Shown here: piece after piece, positions 41,357 through 55,519 of the stretch | Numbering within the stretch: position 1 is the first letter of the stretch | Layout of the letters: the number at the start of each line of letters is the position of its first letter | DNA from: Plasmodiophora brassicae | Taxonomy: Eukaryota; Endomyxa: Phytomyxea; Phytomyxea; Plasmodiophorida | Assembly (NCBI GenBank): GCA_036867785.1 | Contig: CP145422.1 | Span: 372,001-436,000, forward strand | DNA: 64,000 bases | Direction: 5' to 3' | Made by a program: the position numbers and the translations under genes | The notes under the pieces: model-generated | The model's input: the letters and a program-made list of their open reading frames with translations, nothing else | Databases searched by the model: none | Told to the model about the DNA's origin: nothing

Positions 41357-42430
41357 ATGATTCCCAAGCTGCCGTCGCACGAGGACGCCCTGCTCCAGGC
41401 GCTGCATCAGCTGGCGCGGACCGGCGCAAAGGAGAATCTGATGCCTCTGCAAGTCCAGCCGTACAACCAGCCGCATCCCGTGGCGCGTTGTGCCGGCGAA
41501 GACGCGTACGCCATCCTCTCCTGGATCTGCACCCGGCCCGGTACCCGGGCTGCCAGATCCCGTGCCAGGGGTGTGCCGGGCGTTACGGTTCCACCTGGCG
41601 CGTTGCTTCGAGTCCAGGCGCCTGCTGCAGCCGCTGATTGATTGGCGGGTTCGGCTGATGTATCCTGGGCGGGCGGACTACCACAACGCCTTCGACTACG
41701 TGGCGCTGCAACAATTCAAGATTACGACATATTACTCCGGTATGAACCTGAGGCGGCCGATTCGACGACGTTGCCCTGCATCATGGTGACCTGGCGGGAC
41801 CCGACGTTCCGGTTGTCCGACCGCCAGCGCCGGTGGATGCACGTGCTGGGAACGGTGACCCGGGCAACCGTCGCCAAGTGCCTGCACGGGGTGCCGTTGT
41901 CGATTTCGGCCCAGGGCGTGGCGTCGCTTGCCGGCCCGCACTGCATTGCCTTCATTGAGCCGGACGTGGAACATGAACAAGACAACCAGGCCGCCGCCGT
42001 CGCCGCTGAAGCCGTCGTCGACGACGCCCAGCGAGACCCTGATCGCCGCGCCGTCCTGCTGCTCAGGCTGGTCCCGGCCGCGCTGCTGCTCCTGCTGGTG
42101 TCGTCGGACGCGGCCGACCCCGTCCTGCGCCCGGCGCGCGACGTCGATGAGCCGCCCCGTTTACGGTCCCTCCGTCACAGGCACGCGCCGGCAGCAAACG
42201 ACGATCGCCAGCGACCGCAAGGCCGCAGTGGCACCCGCCGTGAGCGCCGCGCCGCCGCCATGAAGACCCTCCTCCACGCCCATCAACAACAGTGGTGCTG
42301 CGCCGCGGTCGGGTACCGTCTCCCCCTTGTTCACCGGCGTCCGCGTCCTCAACTGAGCCAGCGTCGTGTGGTACATCGCCCGCGGCGCGAACCGAGCACC
42401 GCACTGCCGCCGCTCGCCGTATCAGACTGA
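41357..42430 (+). pseudogene. Unknown gene family, copy A (decayed)
   Basis: Shares ordered blocks with copy B on the other strand: PYNQPHPVARCAGEDAYAIL / PYNLPFPAAYHAGADAYAVA, ESRRLLQPLIDWRVR / DSTRLLRPIIDWRVR, FDYVALQ / IDYVAIQ, DPTFRLSDRQRRWMHVLGT / DPTFRLTDHQRRLMAALGT and PLSISAQGVASLAG / PLAISAQGVAALAG. In copy A these blocks lie in three frames, so it is a pseudogene. A leucine-rich hydrophobic run (VLLLRLVPAALLLLLVSS) near the end could be a membrane anchor. I do not recognise the family. The Harbinger end just upstream has probably replaced its promoter. Confidence 0.6.
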
Positions 42431-42640
42431 GCGGCGCAGTGCGTACCGTCACCTAGTGCTCGGGCGATCGGCCATCGCCAGTCGGCCCGGCGGTGCACCA
42501 TCATCGCCGGGCGCCGCACGCCTGTTTATTCACCATAAACATTGAGAATTTCCCAGCGCCGCGGTCCTCGCGCGCGCACCGAGCACCGCACTGCCGCCGC
42601 TCACCATACCGGGCTGAGCGGCGCAGTGCGCGTAATCACT
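42390..42640. repeat. Duplicated hairpin (187-bp spacing)
   Basis: gaccgagcaccgcactgcc-type sequence appears twice. Each copy contains cgcactgccgccgctc (42400-42415 and 42587-42602) and, after 13 bases, its near-complement gagcggcgcagtgcg (42429-42443 and 42616-42630). That gives two 15-bp-stem hairpins exactly 187 bp apart. Confidence 0.8.
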
Positions 42641-43334
42641 ATCTGCTCGTGGCGGCTGGCCCCGCCCGTCGACCCGCCGCGACCACCATCGCAGCAGGCG
42701 TCGCACGCTTAGCTTAGTCTCGCGAATAAACTACACAGAATCGCCTAAAAACCCTGAACGGACGCTAGGCGCTGCCAAGAGGGTACACCAGCGGACACAC
42801 AGACCTACTACTACCCGCAGACCGGGGTACGGCCCGGTTTTGTCGTTGCCGAGACTGCGCCCGAGTCGTGTCGTGTCGACCTGCTCACCGCGGGTGTCGG
42901 GTTGATCGAGAACAGCGCCCATTTCCGAATCCCCGTGCAGCAGCGTGCATTGGGCGGCAGTGTGGACGATGCGGGCCGGGCGAGCGCCTGCCGCTGACGT
43001 CGCCTGTTACGACTGGAACGCGGTCGTGCGGTCGCGCCACCACCGATCGTCACACTGAGCAGCGTCTACGCCAGGCTGGTGGACCCCCCTGGGCCCGACG
43101 CGATCTGTTGCGGGTCTCCTGGCCACGTCCGCGGAAGGGACTGCCGCGAGAGTGTTGAGCAGTGAAAGCCTCCCGGATGGGCTCTGTCAGGACCCGGTGA
43201 CGAGAGGCGTGTGGTTTCGTTCCCATTTGACAAGCGTGCCCGAAGTCCCGTGCAGGGCGACGTCGACAAACGCCTACCTACTCCTCAGTCGGGCTTCTTT
43301 GGCGTGCAACGACAGGTGCTGAGTCACGCTCGGC
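42641..43334. other. No supported gene; possibly decayed coding sequence
   Basis: About 690 bp. One plus-strand stretch (about 42800-42995, with TYYYPQTGVRPGFVVAETAP) reads like protein but ends quickly and has no recognisable relative. Confidence 0.35.
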
Positions 43335-44390
43335 GTGCATCATCCGACCGCCGGACGTCAAAAGGGCAATTTTGTGCCGATTTCTCGTCGACAATCACTG
43401 GCAGCGAGCGCTGCCGTGCTGGCATGCATGACGGCGAGTATCGCGGGACGTGACATGTTCTCACATCACGGCATCTACTTTGGTGTCTTCCCCGGCCCTC
43501 TCAGCCCATCTAGACGTCGTTTGGACGCCGTGTCGTGAACGGACGCTACCCTGCCATGCTGGGCACGTTTCTACCGTACCGGAACGTCCTGCAGGATCAG
43601 TACCTGAAGGTCATGGCGGAATTCTGCCGAGGCGTCCTTGATCGCTCCGCTGTCGCGAACGTCCACCCACGGATGGTGCATTTGTCAATGGGCGACAGCG
43701 GGCCAATGTCCCCTGGACAGCTACAGGAGTTCGCGTCCCTGGTCAGGACCTATGTCGGGAAAGGCCTGCAGGTCGTCGTCCGATGGGCGCCAGAGTTCAA
43801 CCTGCCCGAGATCACCTGGGGCGGCAACCCTCGGCAGTTCATCGCCAACTGGGTCATGGTCGCTGTCGCGGTCGGCGACTCGGCGGCCATGTTCTGGTTC
43901 CCGGACGTCACCAACGAAGCACTGTCGCCGACCACCTACGACAACTACAGTCGGTCACCAATGGCCTCGCCAGAAGTTGTGGGATTTCTAAGACCGGTTC
44001 GCGGCGGCGAAGAAGCCTTTCGTGGTGGGCGAGACGGCCGCCTATTGGAAGACGCCACCGAGAAAGGACGCGAGTTAGAAGTCAAGCGCACGTGGTGGAA
44101 CCAGCTGTTCAGTCGGGCGACCACGGCACGCTTCCTGTTCTTCAAAGGCGTCCTATGGTTCAACTCGCACAAGCGCGAAGACAAACAGGATACAGACATG
44201 CGCATCTTCAACGAGCACGATGTCACGACATCGCCCGTTCTTGTCCGGTTCGAGAGCGACGTGTCGTTGTCCAGGGGCAGCTTGATCGCGTTCGCCGATC
44301 CAGCCACGGCGGGGCTGTCGCTCTTCGTCCTCAGGCGCCTGCCCCTGCGCTACCATCAAGCAATCGTCATGCAAACTGATTTCTCGATTT
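43335..44390 (+). pseudogene. Secreted GH26-like glycoside hydrolase, decayed
   Basis: A signal-like run (SLAASAAVLACMTASIAG) is followed by GIYFGVFPGPL, a GRYPAMLGTFLPYRN block, VHLSMGDSGPMSPGQLQEFA, LQVVVRWAPEFNLPEITWGG, FIANWVMVAV and AAMFWFPDVTNEAL. The R-x-A/H-E-x-N block with W-x-x-W/G and the strand ending FWxPxxxN resemble GH26 beta-mannanase-type barrels, whose catalytic acid is the Glu of that block. Later, AAAKKPFVVGETAAYW matches the strand carrying the nucleophile Glu (GE). These parts lie in different frames, with breaks near 43530 and 43990 and another near 44070, and no good introns join them. I call it a pseudogene of a secreted polysaccharide hydrolase; the family assignment is tentative. 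Confidence 0.55.
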
Positions 44391-44430
44391 CTCCATCATT
44401 TCTTGAAAGAAAAACCGTGGCCATGCCGGG

Positions 44431-46113
44431 TTACTCAGCAGCGGTTGTCGTCCATTCGACTGCGAAGACCTCGTAGTCTTCAACATCGAAATTGGTACAC
44501 CCGGCGCCAGCGAGCCCCGACGCTCCCGGGTACGACCGGGCGTTGTTCCAGGAGGTATCCGATACTTTGGCCATGTCGGCGATGGACATGTCGGGGCCTT
44601 GCCCGAATACAGGTCCGCGCGACCAATCGTTAAGGCACGCGTACTCAGGTTCTGCCACCGGGTACTTCCGACTCGGATTAGACAGCGAGAACAGAAAATT
44701 GTGTCTCGACGACGAACTGCCGTAAGACCCCCAGGAGTTGGCGTTGAACCCGCCGAACACGTTGCCATTTGTGCTGCGGACCAGCACGACGGTCGGTCCC
44801 TTTCCATCACATTTGTCGTGAAACGATCGAGCTGCCAACCCGTCCCGCGTCCCCCGGTAGATGATCCGGAACGTCAACACCGACTTGCTGGTCTTGGACG
44901 TACGTGCCTCCGACCACGATTCTAATACCCATTGGCGAAGCAGTCGATCGGATCCCCGACCGATAATGGCCGAAGGCAGGATTCGTCCAGTTCGAGGACG
45001 GTCAAAAGGGGCGGATAGCGACGACGGCGACGTCATGAAGAACTCGCAAATCATATGGAACTTGTCACGAGGCAAGAACGACGACGCACAGCGCATGACA
45101 TGTGAGAATTGCTTGGCATCCATCAGCGTAAATCGAACGGCGCCTAGCAGCATGGTCAGAATGCGTACCAGGTCCGGTTCGTTGTCATCCTCGTCGCTGT
45201 CAGCTGCATGAATGCGCATGCCATGTGTATAGCTAGGCATGCCAGAGTTTCTCAAATCTGCGGCATGTCAGATTGGTAATGACGACTTCTAAGGAATGTG
45301 TCACCTGTGAAGGACAAACCCGCTTTCCTACAGCAGTAATTGACGGCTATATCAAGCACGTCAACCTCATCCAAATTGAGACGGTCGTTCGACAGAATCT
45401 GGAGCATCGTCGCAGGCGACGCCCCATCGTGGAGACTAGGCATTCCCATTGTCAGAACCAGGTATCTCTGGTGTCATTCGCCATCACTACCTGTTCATGG
45501 CATCAGGTCGCCGCACTATTGCGTCCATGTTCTCGGATGTAGCGTGCAGTATGCGTCGAGACAGCCGTGTGGCACCATGCCGTTCGGCGATCTTCAGACA
45601 AGGACAGATCACAGTGCCGACGACACGTGCAATCGGTCCCGTAGATGATAGCGATTCAACAACAAAGTCGGCAAGCATCATCCATACAGTCTCCATGAGC
45701 GCCTGCATTTGCATTTCGTCCGCGAGCTGGAACAGTTCTAATAGTAGTGCAGAATTCCCAATCTCTGGGAGGCTGTCCGTGTAGACGTACGCCAGCAAGG
45801 CGGAGACCGCGGCCGGGGTCGTGTTTGGTTTAGAGAAGACCCTCGTTGTGTTCTCGACCCAGGACGTTATTGATCCTCCCGTTTCGCTTCGATCAGCCAG
45901 TAGCTGCTGAAAGTACGGCACCCGAGCGCAGAGGATCGCACGATGTGCAGGAAACCGTTCCTCACCAACCACAATTTCAATATCTGTCAGGATCCGTTCC
46001 TCCAGAATGCGCTGCAGGTCTGCCTGAAGCGTCGAAACATGCGTCGGCGCGGTTCGTTCTCCTCTAGCCAGCGTTGACGATTCCTCCATGGGTGTGGTTT
46101 GACCACTGGACAT
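44431..46113 (-). CDS. BTB/POZ - TLDc domain protein
   Basis: Three exons (46113-45491, 45435-45305, 45257-44431), introns of 55 and 47 bp, 526 residues. BTB (about 38-150): LTDIEIVVGEERFPAHRAIL, with the classic D...F.AH..IL pattern, then FFxL-like helices. A BACK-like helical region covers about 200-290 (NDRLNLDEVDVLDIAVNYC). The TLDc domain (about 360-526) has LTFRIIYRGTRDGLAARSFH, GPTVVLVRSTNGNVFGGFNA, WGSYGSSSSRHNFLFSLSNP and the C-terminal FDVEDYEVFAVE. BTB-BACK-TLDc proteins are common in protists and plants; BTB parts often recruit cullin-3. TLDc domains in other proteins relate to oxidative-stress defence and V-ATPase. The start at 46113 is the first ATG; codons upstream lack one. 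Confidence 0.85.
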
Positions 46114-46225
46114 AACTATGACATCCAGTTGACAGTCGAGAATTAGTCGCAACGAGTCGGGATAGTCAGAGACCTGTCCAGACTCCAGTCGCGTCTGACC
46201 CCGAGCAAACCTCTGAGGTCCACCA

Positions 46226-46269
46226 GTCTGACTCAACGTTGGCCCTAGTCTGACTCAACATTGGCCCTA
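46226..46269 (-). promoter_or_regulatory. Tandem 22-bp repeat with TGACTCA sites
   Basis: Two adjacent 22-bp copies, differing at one base, start gtctgactcaac and end ggcccta. Each contains TGACTCA, the canonical AP-1/GCN4 bZIP site, and a related tgactcg follows. They lie about 113-156 bp upstream of the BTB-TLDc start codon. Confidence 0.55.
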
Positions 46270-46607
46270 GTCACACTTGACTCGACCCGGGTCGACCTCA
46301 ATGCGGCCTGCTGGACGCCAGGCGATGTTTCCGACACGTCTGCGAAATCGCACTGCACCTTGAGGATAGGTACGAGTCATCGCCTGCTGCACAGTCACCC
46401 AGGCCTTCTGAAACTCTGGACGTAACAGGTCTGCCGTCTACTGCCGTCGAAGCGGGACGGGTAGAACGTGGCGCAGGCCAGGTGACGCACTCGTCGTCCG
46501 ACGATTGCTACGACTTTGCATGCCGCGCGCCAGCCCTGCACTATGCGACGATGGCTGGATGACCAGCCAAGGTCCTCTCCGACCTCCCTGTCTGCGCGTC
46601 GAGCGGT

Positions 46608-46668
46608 GCCTGCCTGCCTGCGTTGGCGGTGCCTGCCTGCGTTGGCGGTGCCTGCCTGCCTGCGTTGT
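46608..46668. repeat. Short GC-rich minisatellite
   Basis: About three copies of an approximately 19-bp unit, gcctgcctgcgttggcggt, with variable numbers of gcct. No gene is seen around it (46270-46690). Confidence 0.7.
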
Positions 46669-46689
46669 GTTCGGCATCATGTCGCAAAT

Positions 46690-47060
46690 CCTCGACGTCC
46701 CGAGGCGCCTGATCGCCGTACCTGCGAATATTGCGACGTCATCCCTGCATCCCGCAGGACGACTGCCGACGCGTCGAACACTTCTGGGCGAACGCCATGC
46801 ACTGGTACGGATTGTCGTCTAATGCAAAGGACCAGGGCCTCACACGCTCTGCACAGGACTCGCACTTCGCGTGTCGCCGACGGCCTGTCGCGCCTGCCTG
46901 CCCTGACTGCGTCCTCGCCGAAGTCCCCTTAGGGACTTCTGTAATGTATTATGAATACATAGCTGATGCGTCGTAGAGAGCGGCGATTACGGGCAAGGGC
47001 AAGAAGTGATCAGAATGACAGGAGTGCGGCGGAGTGCGCAGCGCTCACGGAGGGCGCCAT
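46690..47060 (-). pseudogene. Unknown gene family, copy C (5' fragment)
   Basis: The 46930-47125 segment aligns with 47985-48170, the 5' end and promoter of copy B, in the same orientation (spacing 1055 bp). Both share a start context gtcATGGCGCC and a region reading K-S-P/L around tagggactt. In copy C the frame after MAPSVSAAHSAALLSF stops at once. Further on, a C-x2-C segment (CESCAERVRPWSFALDD) may be a decayed remainder. Two adjacent small hairpins (aagtccc-ctta-gggactt and atgtatt-atg-aatacat) lie at about 46920-46956. Confidence 0.45.
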
Positions 47061-47177
47061 GACCGCTCGCGGAGCTCCAAGCCAGCGGCGCTGTGCACGT
47101 TTGCTGGCGACGAGGCACGGCCGGCCGGCGGCGCAGGCGACAGCGCGCCGTTGCAGCGCGCCATGCATGCTCCACGG

Positions 47178-48107
47178 TTACGTCCGGCGTCGGCTTCTGC
47201 CGATCGTCTGACTGCGTTTGCAATAGACCGAAGGACGATGGCCGACGTCATCATCGTCGTCGGCGAGTGGTCGACGGCGGCGGCTATGGCTGACTTCGGC
47301 GCTGCGGGCATCGTGCTCGTCGGCGTCGTTAGCGTTCATCGCGGACGACGCGTCGGCGTCGTCTTCGGCGTTCGGTGGCCTTGCTTTCGCGGCGCCCAGG
47401 AACGCAGCCAGTGCAGGGTCGTCGAGAACGAGCTCTGCAGCTTGCACAGCGAGTCGTGCATTGTCGTTTTCTTCGTCGTCACTGATCTCATCCCACAGGG
47501 TCGCGTCCAGTCCGGCCAGTGCTGCGACGCCCTGGGCAGAGATGGCGAGCGGCTCGACGCGGACACACCAAGCGGCGGCGGCGCGAATGAACGTGCCAAG
47601 GGCAGCCATCAAGCGTCGTTGGTGATCGGTGAGGCGAAACGTCGGATCGCGTGGATCCGGCATTCGCCGCGGTCGGAGGCGGTCATCTTCGTTGGCATGC
47701 GGCGCCGTCAGTCGGGCGTAGTCGTTCAGCTGGATTGCAACGTAGTCAATGGCGACGCCGGTGTCCGCCCTGATATAAAGTGCAACGCCCGCACGCGCCA
47801 ATCGATGATTGGCCTGAGCAGGCGCGTCGAGTCAATACACCGAGCGGCGATATGGTACCTGGACAAATTCTTGTCGTTGCACCCACGACACTGGGCATTG
47901 GTGCCGGGTATGTGGTTGACGACCCAGGACGCGACCGCGTACGCGTCGGCACCCGCGTGGTACGCGGCTGGAAACGGTAGGTTGTAGGGACTTTTGAGTG
48001 TATGTATAAAATACAGCTAAAGCGTCGAGGAATCGTCTGGACGAACGTGGGCAGGACAGGCGATTGGCGGCGCCGGCGGACTCCGTCACAATCAAGGCGG
48101 GCGCCAT
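47178..48107 (-). pseudogene. Unknown gene family, copy B (frameshifted)
   Basis: The ATG at 48107 opens MAPALIVTESAGAANRLSCP, about 25 bp downstream of a TATA-like cttataga. The conserved blocks are given under copy A. Extra features here: C-x2-C (NAQCRGCNDK) before YHIAARCIDSTRLL, and an acidic C-terminal region (SDDEENDN, EDDADASS, DDDDD). The frame changes near 47995 and again near 47785, so this copy is also broken, although about 200 codons of the 3' part stay open. Two decayed tandem copies plus an inverted one 6 kb away suggest a multicopy family elsewhere in the genome. Confidence 0.6.
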
Positions 48108-48234
48108 GACCGCGCGCGGCGCTCTATAAGTCGGCCACACTATGTGCGTCCGGTGGCGACGGGGCACGGCATGGGCGGTGTGACAACAACTGCGTGATCA
48201 CTGCACAGTCCGGCCGGATTGCGCGGCTGCAGTC

Positions 48235-49976
48235 ATGGCGGTCGACGTGGTCTGCCTGTGGGCCGACCGGACCGTGTTCGGCGCCGGGCTCGCCTTCGAG
48301 GCACATGTAACGACCGGTCAGGTGCGGGAACCATGCGGTGCTGTGCTGACGGGGTGGGTGTGCGGCCAGAAAATGAACCTGATGGCGATTACGTCGGACG
48401 GGTCGGCGCTGTTCGTTGCGAGCGGCGCGGGGCTGTACTGGACCAGGATGCACCCCGGTGGACGCATCGACTGGCGAGCGGAAACGCCACACAGACAGCG
48501 TGTTCTGACGGCATCCAGCGAGATCAACTGTGTCGCGTCCGGCCGCTGCGATTCCGTGGATCTCGTCCTGGCGGGCACTGAGTCAGGCGACGTCTACGTG
48601 GTTCGCGTGGATCCGTCAGGCGCCCACGAGCATGCGTCATTCAGGTTGCGCTTCTAGGTAGCCACATTGCGCGCCCCTGCTGACACGCTCTTCCTGCTCC
48701 ATAGCAATGTCGCGGCCGACCAAGATGATCTCAGCGTTTGGAGTGTAGTCTGTTGCAAGACGCGGCCGGAGATCATCACGTCGTCTAACACGCACCTGTA
48801 CTGCCCCGCTGCTTGGCGCGTATCTGACAACGGTGACATTCGATTAGGATATCGGCGTACTCTCTCTCAGGCGAACCTGCGCCTGTCCTGGTACGAAGGA
48901 TGGCGGGGCACTCCCATAACATTCCCTGTATTGCCGTCAGCGACGATGACTGTTTCCTGGCGTCAGCCTCGATCGACCGAGCTGTGTGCATATGGGACGC
49001 GAAGTCTGGCAGCCTGTTGCATAGGTTAGCATTATTCGACCTACACGTTCGCGTGGCTGAATGCGCTTTAGGCGAAGCATGGACCATTTACAGTTCGGGT
49101 GGGCGGTCTGCTTCTTCCCATGGCATGCTGTCGGCCTGGGAGCCACCCATGCGTCTGCAACTGCCGGCCAGGCTGAGGATAGCGATGCAGCTGATATTTC
49201 CTCTGAAAGTGATGGCGAGGGAGAGGTGCGCCTCACCGATGACCCTTTCTACGCCTACGCTCGAATAGTGGCCGACGACACCAGTCGTGCTACTGATGAC
49301 GGCATTCTGCGTCTACCTCTGCTGCAAGAAACAGCGGTTGGTGAAGTGGGTGCACAGACTGGGCGTTACGTCAGGTTGTGTCCTAATCGAAGCGGCGGGG
49401 ATACTACTGACGAGACGCAACGGGATCGCCCACTGGTCGTGTTCTGCAATCAGTCCATGATCTTCCTGTTGACCTTTGACCTATCGCTTCTTGGTTCGGA
49501 TAATGGCGTTCCGTACTAGCCTCAGCCGTTTGTAATTTCGTTGCGCAGGCTGTGCAAGATCGGACTCGCCTTGCTGCTCCCTGCTCGACCCTCGATGTCG
49601 GCTGTCTTTCCTAAACGTCGTTCCTGAGCTTTCGCTAGTAATCGTGGGGTGCGCCCGAAGCAACCAGCTCAGCCTGCTTCGTGTCGTCCGGAGCAAAGGC
49701 GGCGCCTGTTTTGAGCGTCTTGGATTGGCACCGCAATCTCCTCAGTCCCGCATGCCATTGATCGGTTCGAAAGGCGTCTGGTTCATCGTGCAGTGCCGGT
49801 TGACGAACTCAATGGTAGGCGTTTCCGTCTGTCCTGGACACGTCGACCCCGACGCGCCTGAACCGCTCCGCTTCTGGCGTTTGTTCCTGCTGCACTACGA
49901 TGGAACGCTGTGCTCTCTCGAGTTACGACGTCCGATCGCGTCGAGGGAGCTCGACCTATCTGGGGTTATTATTTGA
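48235..49976 (+). CDS. WD40-repeat protein, CRT10-like
   Basis: Five exons (48235-48644, 48705-48832, 48871-49024, 49072-49493, 49549-49976) with introns of 60, 38, 47 and 55 bp give 513 residues, and every junction keeps frame. WD-like repeats: GSALFVASGAGLYWTRM, DLVLAGTESGDVYVVRV, DDLSVWSV, and the clearest, GHSHNIPCIAVSDDDCFLAS followed by ASIDRAVCIWDAKSG. An acidic insert (SSESDGEG) follows WAVCFFPWH. The C-terminal part, LLHYDGTLCSLELRRP, closes the propeller. The GHSHNIP repeat and the overall order resemble CRT10, a yeast regulator of ribonucleotide-reductase genes. The family match is moderate and function here is unproven. The 38-bp intron is very short. Confidence 0.65.
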
Positions 49977-50223
49977 ACACATTTCTCGGCAGCGGCAAGG
50001 TTGAGGTCTTGTGCCCGGCCAATGCCACTCCTCGAAGGACGCTCCTGATCTGGTGGCAACTGCTGGGCGTTATAACTGCCAGGAGCAGCGTCCATCGGAT
50101 GTCGACATCTCGGCCTGGTAAAGAGAGCCCCTACGGAGGCCATCTCCTAACATACATTCATAGTCGTGTGCCGTTTGTCGAATCGAAGGCGCTGCTGTTG
50201 GCACTGTCCACTGCGGTGTACTG

Positions 50224-50929
50224 TCACATCGTGCCCAGGTATTCTGACACTTTGATGTGGGACATGATGAGTCGGACGAGTTGTCTATCGCACAGTGGGC
50301 CTGATAGGTGCCGGTGGCATCCTGTGATGCGGATGCACAGCAATCGGCGTCGCGAACGCTCGCTGGCTTCCAGAATGATCGCGGACGTGCTCTGGTCTGC
50401 GGCTACTGTGGTTGCTGACTTCGCATCCTGAGCAATCGCACTCATTGTCCTACAACTCCTATCTGTAGGGGGCACGAAACGTACGGTTGTGAGCAATTCG
50501 AGATTGGCCTCGCCAGACTCGATAAGCCAACGACAGACACGACCGTGACCCGCCTGGCTCGCAAGGTGCAACGCGGTCCAGTGGGCCTGTACACATTCGT
50601 CAGAGGTGATGCTAGCGGTGTTCATCCCATATAACGATACCACGGTGATGTTGTTGACGTCCGCGCCGCCATCGTCGACAAGGGCGATCAGGATATCGAG
50701 GAACCCCTTGAACGCTGCCCAGTGCAGAGCCGAGTACCCATACTGCGACATTAGTTTAGTCCACAAACGAAACCGACACACGCGACCGAAAACGAACAAA
50801 CTGCATGTCCTTTCTGTTAACGTCGACCGCATCGCGATGGTACTGAAGGACGCGGCGCACAGTGCTGACGTCACCGGAACGCGCCGCGTTGTGCAGCAGC
50901 CTCTCGTGGCACGTCAACGCCCTTGCCAT
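50224..50929 (-). CDS. Ankyrin-repeat protein
   Basis: The ATG at 50929 starts MARALTCHERLLHNAARSGD, the first ankyrin repeat. After an intron near 50750-50800 come the next repeats, YGYSALHWAAFKGFLDILIA and AHWTALHLASQAGHGRVCRW. The TALHxAxxxGH consensus is plain. The first intron has two possible GT donors (37 or 55 bp long), both joined to an acceptor just before TATGGGTAC and preceded by a ctaat branch-like motif. A second, 55-bp intron (gtacgt to gctcag) follows ELLTT. The C-terminal third is basic and shows no known domain. A small protein of about 190 residues, likely a protein-binding adaptor. It is divergent from the USP gene, 230 bp away. Confidence 0.75.
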
Positions 50930-51159
50930 GCCGCACCACGTGCGATCGCATCCGTACTGAAGATATCCAGGGTTCGGCACGCGCTGCTGAACCGTGTGGT
51001 GCCGGTCGGGGCACGACTGCAACAATGCCCGGTCGGGCTGCCCCGCACTGGGCAGAACGGGTCTCTGGGCCAGCGAGTCGAGTCCGCAAAAGAGGGGGAG
51101 GTCGCCAGCCGTACGAATGCTTCGTTTTGCGCAAACGGCGACCTCGCAGGCGTTGGTGG

Positions 51160-54682
<3,523 letters not shown>

Positions 54683-55519
54683 TCGCGGTCCCGTGCATAT
54701 CTTCTCCAGTATAAAGGCAACCTCCTACCTAGTATCTTCAGTAGAATACATAGTCGCTTATCCCACCCGATGCCTGCTGCCTCGATCTGTTCAATCGTGG
54801 CCGGTAGGGCGCGGTCGTTCGGCGCGACCACATCGTAATCGCTGCGCGTTGACAGCATGGCCAGGAGCATCGGTCGGTGGTGCAGAATGCGCCCAGTGGC
54901 CGGCAAATGTCGGTGCTATCTCCAGTGGCTCGGCGTACGTTCAAGGGATTCTAGCTCCCATCCCGACATGTATTTGACCACCCCGACGCTGTCGGTCAGT
55001 GCACAACGTAGCTGGCGTAGTGATCCGAAGTTCCCTGCGGCAAGCGTCGTCCGACCGTGGACCTCACTTCCCGCACACGAATGGATGACGCCGACATGTC
55101 AAGCCCGACGATTGGCCCGGGCGCCTGCGAGCAGGCTCGAGTGGCTGGCCTCGTCCTTATCGACAGCCCGGAGAAGGTCATCCACGATGGCTCGAAGGTG
55201 GCATACTACTGGCCACATCCCGTAAGCTGTGCTGAGATCCTCACTGGTACCGGCGACGGCGAGGGACATACGGCCGCAAGGACGACACGACCTTGCTCGA
55301 AACCCTGTCCAGAATTGAGCACCCACGTGGTGGACGCCACCTCCAGGCCCTACGACGACAACGAATGCCAGTGCGCCCGGTCGTTGACGGTCGAGTTTCA
55401 GGTCGGTGGGGGCCCCTCCTCGATTTGCGCTCGGACAGGGCCCGCTCGCTGAGATGTTGTTACCCTCGATGGAACGAATAGAGTCATAAATGCACCGACA
55501 TCAGGTACGGCAACATGCA
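54683..55519. other. Unresolved interval, coding potential on both strands
   Basis: About 835 bp. On the plus strand, MDDADMSSPTIGPGACEQAR (from 55084) runs to VAYYWPHP with a gtaagc donor at 55220. On the minus strand, GMWPVVCHLRAIVDDLLRAV (about 55250-55100) also reads like protein. I can support neither as a gene. Confidence 0.35.

Noticed and set aside
47034-47987. A 317-codon plus-strand frame
   Set aside because: It runs antisense through gene copy B, whose blocks match copy A in the minus-strand reading.
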